Assembly: GCA_903813345.2 (NCBI GenBank)
Contig: CAIIXF020000006.1
Coordinates: forward strand, 14,822,348 to 14,886,347
Direction of reading: 5' to 3'
Length of the DNA stretch: 64,000 nucleotides
Origin: Owenia fusiformis
Taxonomy: Eukaryota > Annelida > Polychaeta > Sabellida > Oweniidae
Positions 59,115-64,000 of the stretch are shown one piece after another. Both the position numbers and the translations under genes were made by a program. The notes beneath the pieces were generated by a model. That model ran no database searches. It was not told the DNA's origin and was given only the letters and a program-made list of their open reading frames with translations. Numbering within the stretch: the first letter of the stretch is position 1; each line of letters opens with the position of its first letter.

Positions 59115-61515
59115 TAATTCATCTTAGATTATAATTTAAATGCAAAAGCCGATTCATAAGTAGATAATTCGTTGTAGACTTCAAAAGTGTCAATATCTAA
59201 TATTTTTCATTATTATGGACCTCTGTTAAACCCCTCAATGATAAGTAAACGATAATGTTGACAGGTCCTCAACGGAAGAAAACGTATGTAGGAATATTGT
59301 AGGAATATATGTTTTATCAAATAAACATATCATTTAACAATTGGCGGATCAACGAAAAACAAGATGATGTTAAAATAAAGTGAAACTAAATGGAACCATT
59401 ATTTTTTATCATTTTGAATGCAAAATATAGTCAGACAGACGATCTTAGTTTCAATTAAACAGCTAAAATCAATATGTCATACTAATAAACTTTCCAAAAG
59501 CCGATAAATGAGTAGATAATCTGTTGTAAACCTCAAAAATATCAAAATCTAATATTTTTGTTGACCCCTGTTAAACCCCTCAATAATAAGGAGATGGTAA
59601 TGTTGACAGGTCCTCAACAGGTGAAAATGTATATAGGAATATATGTTTTATCATTTAAACATCAAAACAATTGGCGGATCAACAAAAAACAAGATGATGT
59701 TAAAAGAAAATGAACTGTAAATGGAATCATTGTTTTTAATCATTTTGAATGCACAATATTATCAGACAGACAATTTTATTTTCAATTAAACAGATAAGAT
59801 CAATACGTCATACTAATTAGAAAATGACAACTTCACGGAGTAGCAAATCCCAACGAACACCATATAAATCATCAATCTGTACAGTCACAATGTAATATTT
59901 ACCATCTACTCTTTCCTTCAATAAATATTTTAGATCATTGTAACCATACTTTAAAGATGACTCTAAGTAATGGCGAATTTCTGCTCTAGTCGGATATTTT
60001 GAATTTTCAGAGGCATAAATCCGAAAAACACTGCCATAATTGTGATCTACTCTGAAATTCCTTCAATTTGAGTATAATATAGCCATACTTTTAAGAAATA
60101 TAATAATTGCAAAATCCCGCATTAGACAGCCATTTTGAATTTTTTGAGGCCCGAATCAGAAAAACGCTACAATATTTGCAATCTACTCTAAATTGCCTTT
60201 CATTTGAGTATAATAAAACTACACTTCAAAAACATCTCAAAATTAATGCAAATTTGTGTTTTCCCAACCCCCCCCCCCCCATTTACGGCCCCTGGGGGTC
60301 AGGGTGAAATATCCAGGATATATGTGAAATAGATAGCTATCGTTAATATACTACCAATATTTCAAATAATAATGTTTCTTATTTTGGTTTAAAATGAAAA
60401 ACATAAGATTTTTGCGTGAAATCCCTGCCATTTTTAAACTGGCGGCCATCTTGAATTTTTTTTGCGTATTACTATTCACCAATATACATCTTTCCACCAA
60501 ATATGAAGAAAATCTGTCTACTAGTATTCAGGTTATCTTCCAGACAGATGGACGGATGGACTGACTGACTGACTGACGGACTGACGGACGGAGGGAGGGC
60601 TTCACTCTATCCCTACTGAACTTCGTTCGATGGGATAATAAACTTTCCAAAAGCCGATTAATGAGTAGATAATCTGTTGTAAACTTCAAAAATATCAAAA
60701 TCTAATATTTTTGTTGACCCCTGTTAAACCCCTCAATAATAAGTAAACGGTAATGTTGACAGGTCCTCAACAGGTGAAAATGTATGTAGTAATATATGTT
60801 TTATCAATTAAACATATCAAAACAATTGGCGGATCAACAAAAACAAGATGATGTTAAAAGAAATTGAACTAAATGGAACCATTATTTTTAATCATTTTGA
60901 ATGTAAAATATAATCAGGCAAACAATCTTATTTTCAATTAAACAGAAAAAATCAATAGGTCATGCTAATAAGCTTCCCAAAACCGATTCATAAGTAGAAA
61001 ATCCGTTGTAAACTTCAAGAATATCAAAATCTAATATTTCTTAATTTTTGTGGACCCCTGTCAAACCCCTCAATAATAAGTAAATGGTAATGTTGACAAG
61101 TGCTCAACATGTGAAAACGTATGTAGGAATATATGTTTTATCATTTAAAGATATCAAAACAATTGGCGGATCAACAAAAAACAAGATGATGTTAAAAGAA
61201 AGTGAACTTAATGGAACAATTATTTTTAATCATTTTGAATGCAAAATATAATCAGACAGACGATCTTATTTTCAATTAAACAGATAAAATCATGCTAGAT
61301 AAAAGCAAGTCATGCTAATAACCTTCCCAAAATCTGATTCATAAGTAGATAATCCGTTGTAAACTTCAAAAATATCAAAATCTAATATTTTTTAATTTTT
61401 GTGGACCCCTGTTAAACACCTCAATAATAAGTAAATGGTAATGTTGACAAGTGCTCAACAAGTGAAAACGTATGCAGGAATATATGTTTCATCATTTGAA
61501 CTCATCAAAACAATT
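59115..61515. repeat. Tandem array of 330-350-bp units, interrupted
   Basis: Five units marked by TAGATAATCCGTTGTA-like strings at about 59161, 59513, 60666, 60995 and 61346. Each contains ACCCCTGTTAAACCCCTCAA, GGTAATGTTGACAGGTCCTC and ACAATTGGCGGATCAACAAA. After removing the insertion at 59818-60639 the spacing is about 352, 331, 329 and 351 bp. Non-coding. Confidence 0.88.
59818..60636. mobile_element. Pearl/Helentron-like insertion inside the tandem array
   Basis: Neighbouring units read TACTAATAAACTTTCC without a break; here the sequence splits at TACTAAT and resumes at AAACTTTCC, so the borders can be read directly, with AAT on each side. Ends TAGAAAATGACAAC...GTAGCAAATCCC and CTTCGTTCGATGGGAT match the 48915-50943 element in inverse orientation. 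It keeps a GACTGACTGACGGACGGA microsatellite (60548-60595) and one GGCGGCCATCTTG motif but no tandem core. The minus-strand reading is the family orientation. Confidence 0.85.
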
Positions 61516-62129
61516 GCAGGATGAACAGGAGGAAACAGCTTAATTAAGGCTTATCTGAAAAATTCCTTTATCCCTAACTGGACTTATTTGTGGAAAAGAG
61601 AGTTTCCCTTTTTATACACAGTACTATTCAACCTTTAAGTATCACTATAAATGTGCAAATAGGAGAATAATATGATGATTTCCTTACTAATAACTCCCTA
61701 ATCCAATAATCACACTGTAATTTATATTGTTCCATTGTGTGATATTCATTTTCTGATTCATATCAAAACAAGAACTTTCTGTAACCAGCATTTTTTTTAG
61801 TAAACCATTGAACACAGCTCTCAAACCATGAGATACCCAAAACGCTATTGATGGTCACAATTATACTGACCCGTCATTTGGAAAGTTTTATTTGAATCAT
61901 TTTATAACTCCAAAAAGAACATTCTTATATACTCATGATATGATCTTTGATCCTCTAATGAATATGAGGATTATATGTGCATTTTATGTAGATCTCAAAC
62001 ACATACTGGTATGTAGACATCTAGGGTTATGTTAGCCTTTCAATAATGTCAGATGCGATTAGACTGGGGTTATTTATTATAATTGATATCCATTCATTCG
62101 AGTCAGTCTGAACTCTAATCAATTCACTC
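61516..62129. other. Non-coding stretch
   Basis: AT-rich, nothing recognised. Confidence 0.4.
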
Positions 62130-62307
62130 TACAGTAAAACCTGTCTAAGTGGAACACCTTTGGTACCTCAAAAGTGTTCCACTTGGGATGTGTTCCACTT
62201 ATAGACGTTCATTTAACATAAAGTCAGTTGGTCTTGGGACTCTGAAGTGTTCAATAAACAGAGGTGTTCCACTTCTAGAGGTGTTCAATTTTACAGGTTT
62301 CACTGTA
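62130..62307. mobile_element. Tc1/mariner-type MITE, copy 1
   Basis: CAGTAAAACCTGTCTAAGTG at the left and inverted CAGTGAAACCTGT at the right, with TA at both edges. The interior repeats GTGTTCCACTT in both orientations. The same family is at 62442-62578, with a remnant at about 51195-51224. Confidence 0.82.
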
Positions 62308-62441
62308 TGGTATTGTATAAATAATATTTCAATCAGAAATCACTACATTGCATTTCTGCTGAAAGATGCATTTTAGATCGTTAAGATCACATCAGGATTA
62401 TTGTAAACTGTAAAAACATGCCTGATATAAGTATAGTATAG

Positions 62442-62578
62442 TACAGTGAAACCTGTAAAGTGGAACACCTCTGTTGGTGGAACACTTTTCAGAGTTCCAA
62501 CTTCCATGACCAACTGATTTAATGTGGAACACTTTTTAGAGGTATCAAAGGTATTCTTCTTCAACAGGTTTTACTGTA
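62442..62578. mobile_element. Tc1/mariner-type MITE, copy 2
   Basis: CAGTGAAACCTGTAAAGTGG to inverted CAGTAAAACCTGT, TA-flanked, 137 bp. It is inverted relative to copy 1 and 134 bp away. The minus-strand frame 62373-62564 is its shadow. Confidence 0.82.
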
Positions 62579-63638
62579 TTCTGATTAGATTGGCTAAGGG
62601 GGGGGGGGGGTGTAAATGGATTTGATCACTTGTAAAGGGTTACATGGGTAGTTGAAACAAAAATGGTGTGAAAGAAGAATTGATATAACATCTGTTAAAA
62701 AATAAGTATTCAGGGTAATGCAAGTGTACTGGTTGTGGCCATTATCAGGTCATCATAAGAATAGCAGAATATGTCACTTCAAGAAATAAATAACATCTCT
62801 GCCCATTAATCATTTTTATTCAACTCCTTTGTTTGAAAACCTTTCCGGAACCTTTTCTTTATGATTTATTGTTCGACTTCAAATTATATTGTCCTGTTTA
62901 CATGGAAAAAAATGTTCATGTGCCATGTTGTATTCAGTATGATTATCTTTAAGTGTCTGATGAAGTATAAATCTGTAAATAATACCTCCCAACTTCGGTA
63001 AATTATAACACAACACACAGTGATCGCACTTTGAAGAGAAAAATGGCTGCATGTGATCTACCGAGGAAGCAAGGCTTTGTAGAAAGGGGAGAGACTGAAA
63101 TTGATTTTTTTTTTAGTTGTTCCTTTCTCGGATTCTATGTATAAAACTTATTTCAAGGTGCTCAATATTAATAAGATACTTATATTTCGCTCAGGATATA
63201 CCCCCAAAATCTCCCATAACATAACCCTCATATATAGCAAATGAATAATATCTTTGTATTTAATGTATGTATGAAAAATAAAATTCTTGTTTTATTTCCT
63301 TGATAATAGCATGTTCTGATAATGATTATCTAACATATTTTAAATTCTGATATATTTCTCTCCATTTTAAACCTACACATCGGTCTAGAACACAATCTTG
63401 GGTTGTTCCAGGGCAAACTGTAAAATTTTGAGCTTTGATGAAAGTATAAACATTATGGTGAACAAATGGGGCAAATCATGTGTACAAATCAAGATAAATG
63501 TGTTATTCTGAGGATTGTTCTTTGAATTGCTTGATTGTCGCCGACAATATTATTTTTGGAAGGTTTCTAAATTTAGAATGTGACATCACTACTGAATTAG
63601 AACATTCAATATTAGTAGCGTTACTTGAGTTTCGCAGT
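62579..63638. other. Non-coding stretch
   Basis: A poly-G run near 62600 and otherwise featureless AT-rich DNA. Confidence 0.4.
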
Positions 63639-63703
63639 TGGATGCTGGTCTTCTGGTAGAATGCTTGCTGTGCACGCAGACGGCAGTGGTTCGATCACCA
63701 CCC
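63639..63703 (+). pseudogene. tRNA-Ala-like relic or tRNA-derived SINE head
   Basis: TGGTCTTCTGGTAGAATGC resembles a D-arm/A box, CTTGCTGTGCACGCAGA an alanine anticodon arm with TGC, and GTGGTTCGATCACCAC a T arm/B box. The acceptor stem does not pair and the T stem has only four pairs with an eight-base loop, so it is not a functional tRNA. T-rich sequence follows directly, as in some SINEs. Confidence 0.35.
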
Positions 63704-64000
63704 ATGTTTTATTTTTTGTTTTTTAACTAAATGATTGCGCTTTGATATTATGCAGAAAAACAGTTTTTTGTCCATCAGTCCTGTCTGTCCGTCCATCCAT
63801 CAGTCTGTCCCGAGTATAAATCAAGAACTAGTTGACAGTTTTCCCTCATATAATAATATGTGGTTGTACACAAAAAAACAACATTTCCAAATGACCGCCA
63901 TTTCAAACAGGGCTTCCTTCATTCAAATAAAAGGTGTTGAGTAATGAGTAGTAGATCACAAATATCTAATTAATATCTACACTAAAAGGCACAAACTGCT
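63704..64000. mobile_element. Possible start of another pearl-like element
   Basis: CTGTCTGTCCGTCCATCCAT (63783-63802) is followed by ATGACCGCCATTTCAAAC, the same order (CGTC-type leader, then YY1-like core) as the tandem-repeat elements upstream. It is cut by the end of the window. Confidence 0.35.

Noticed and set aside
63639-63703. Functional tRNA-Ala gene
   Set aside because: The acceptor stem does not pair and the T stem/loop is aberrant; called a relic or SINE head instead.

Overview
This is an AT-rich eukaryotic genomic window: spliced genes with consensus GT/AG junctions, long introns, vertebrate-like enzyme families, and dense non-coding repeats. The tandem-repeat elements carrying (CGTC)n tracts resemble the 'pearl' type known from bivalve molluscs. 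A marine lophotrochozoan, most likely a bivalve, is my inference; the species cannot be read from the sequence.

Four protein-coding loci are well supported. (1) 12351-13574 (+) is an intronless type II Golgi carbohydrate sulfotransferase (Sulfotransfer_2/HNK-1ST family) with a TATA box just upstream and an AATAAA just downstream. (2) 34709-36545 (+) is a two-exon TRMT10C/MRPP1 gene, the mitochondrial tRNA m1R9 methyltransferase and RNase P subunit, with phase-matched junctions. (3) 39159-47342 (+) is a two-exon GT11 alpha-1,2-fucosyltransferase: a short signal-anchor exon and the catalytic exon, joined across a roughly 7.1 kb intron that is mostly transposon tandem repeats. (4) 57014-56687 (-) is the C-terminal exon of a GT10 alpha-1,3-fucosyltransferase whose other exons were not found and may lie beyond the window. 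Loci 1, 3 and 4 all act on Golgi glycans, so the window is a loose neighbourhood of glycan-capping enzymes. A compact 79-codon ORF at 58740-58979 with a signal-peptide-like start is a weak extra candidate.

Most of the remaining DNA is mobile-element sequence, nearly all non-autonomous. By position: a CAC-ended MITE (642-1379); MITEs at 2588-3105 and 3229-3500; a 5 kb foldback element whose arms are tandem arrays (6562-11544); a short-LTR element of about 5 kb with a tRNA-Leu-type primer site and almost no coding sequence (16884-21920), with a hAT MITE nested in it (20455-21039); a mariner-type transposase relic split into opposite orientations (22177-22920); a foldback element (25151-25976); an element with Transib/RAG-like CACNRTG ends and a 5-bp target duplication (26594-27839); a GC-rich, CGGCCG-studded Harbinger-like element (33368-34052); a long-TIR mariner MITE (37636-38278); several pearl/Helentron-like tandem-repeat elements (39860-45355, 47900-50943, 59818-60636); a 35-bp minisatellite (54793-55735); and small MITEs near 46.2, 52-53.5 and 62 kb.

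The points most worth pursuing are: the YY1-like core ATGGCSGCCAT recurring in otherwise unrelated tandem-repeat families and upstream of the sulfotransferase; the Transib-like element; a reverse-transcriptase fragment sitting exactly inside a transposon's CGTC microsatellite; a transposon whose borders can be read from neighbouring repeat units; and the pairing of GT11 and GT10 fucosyltransferases.
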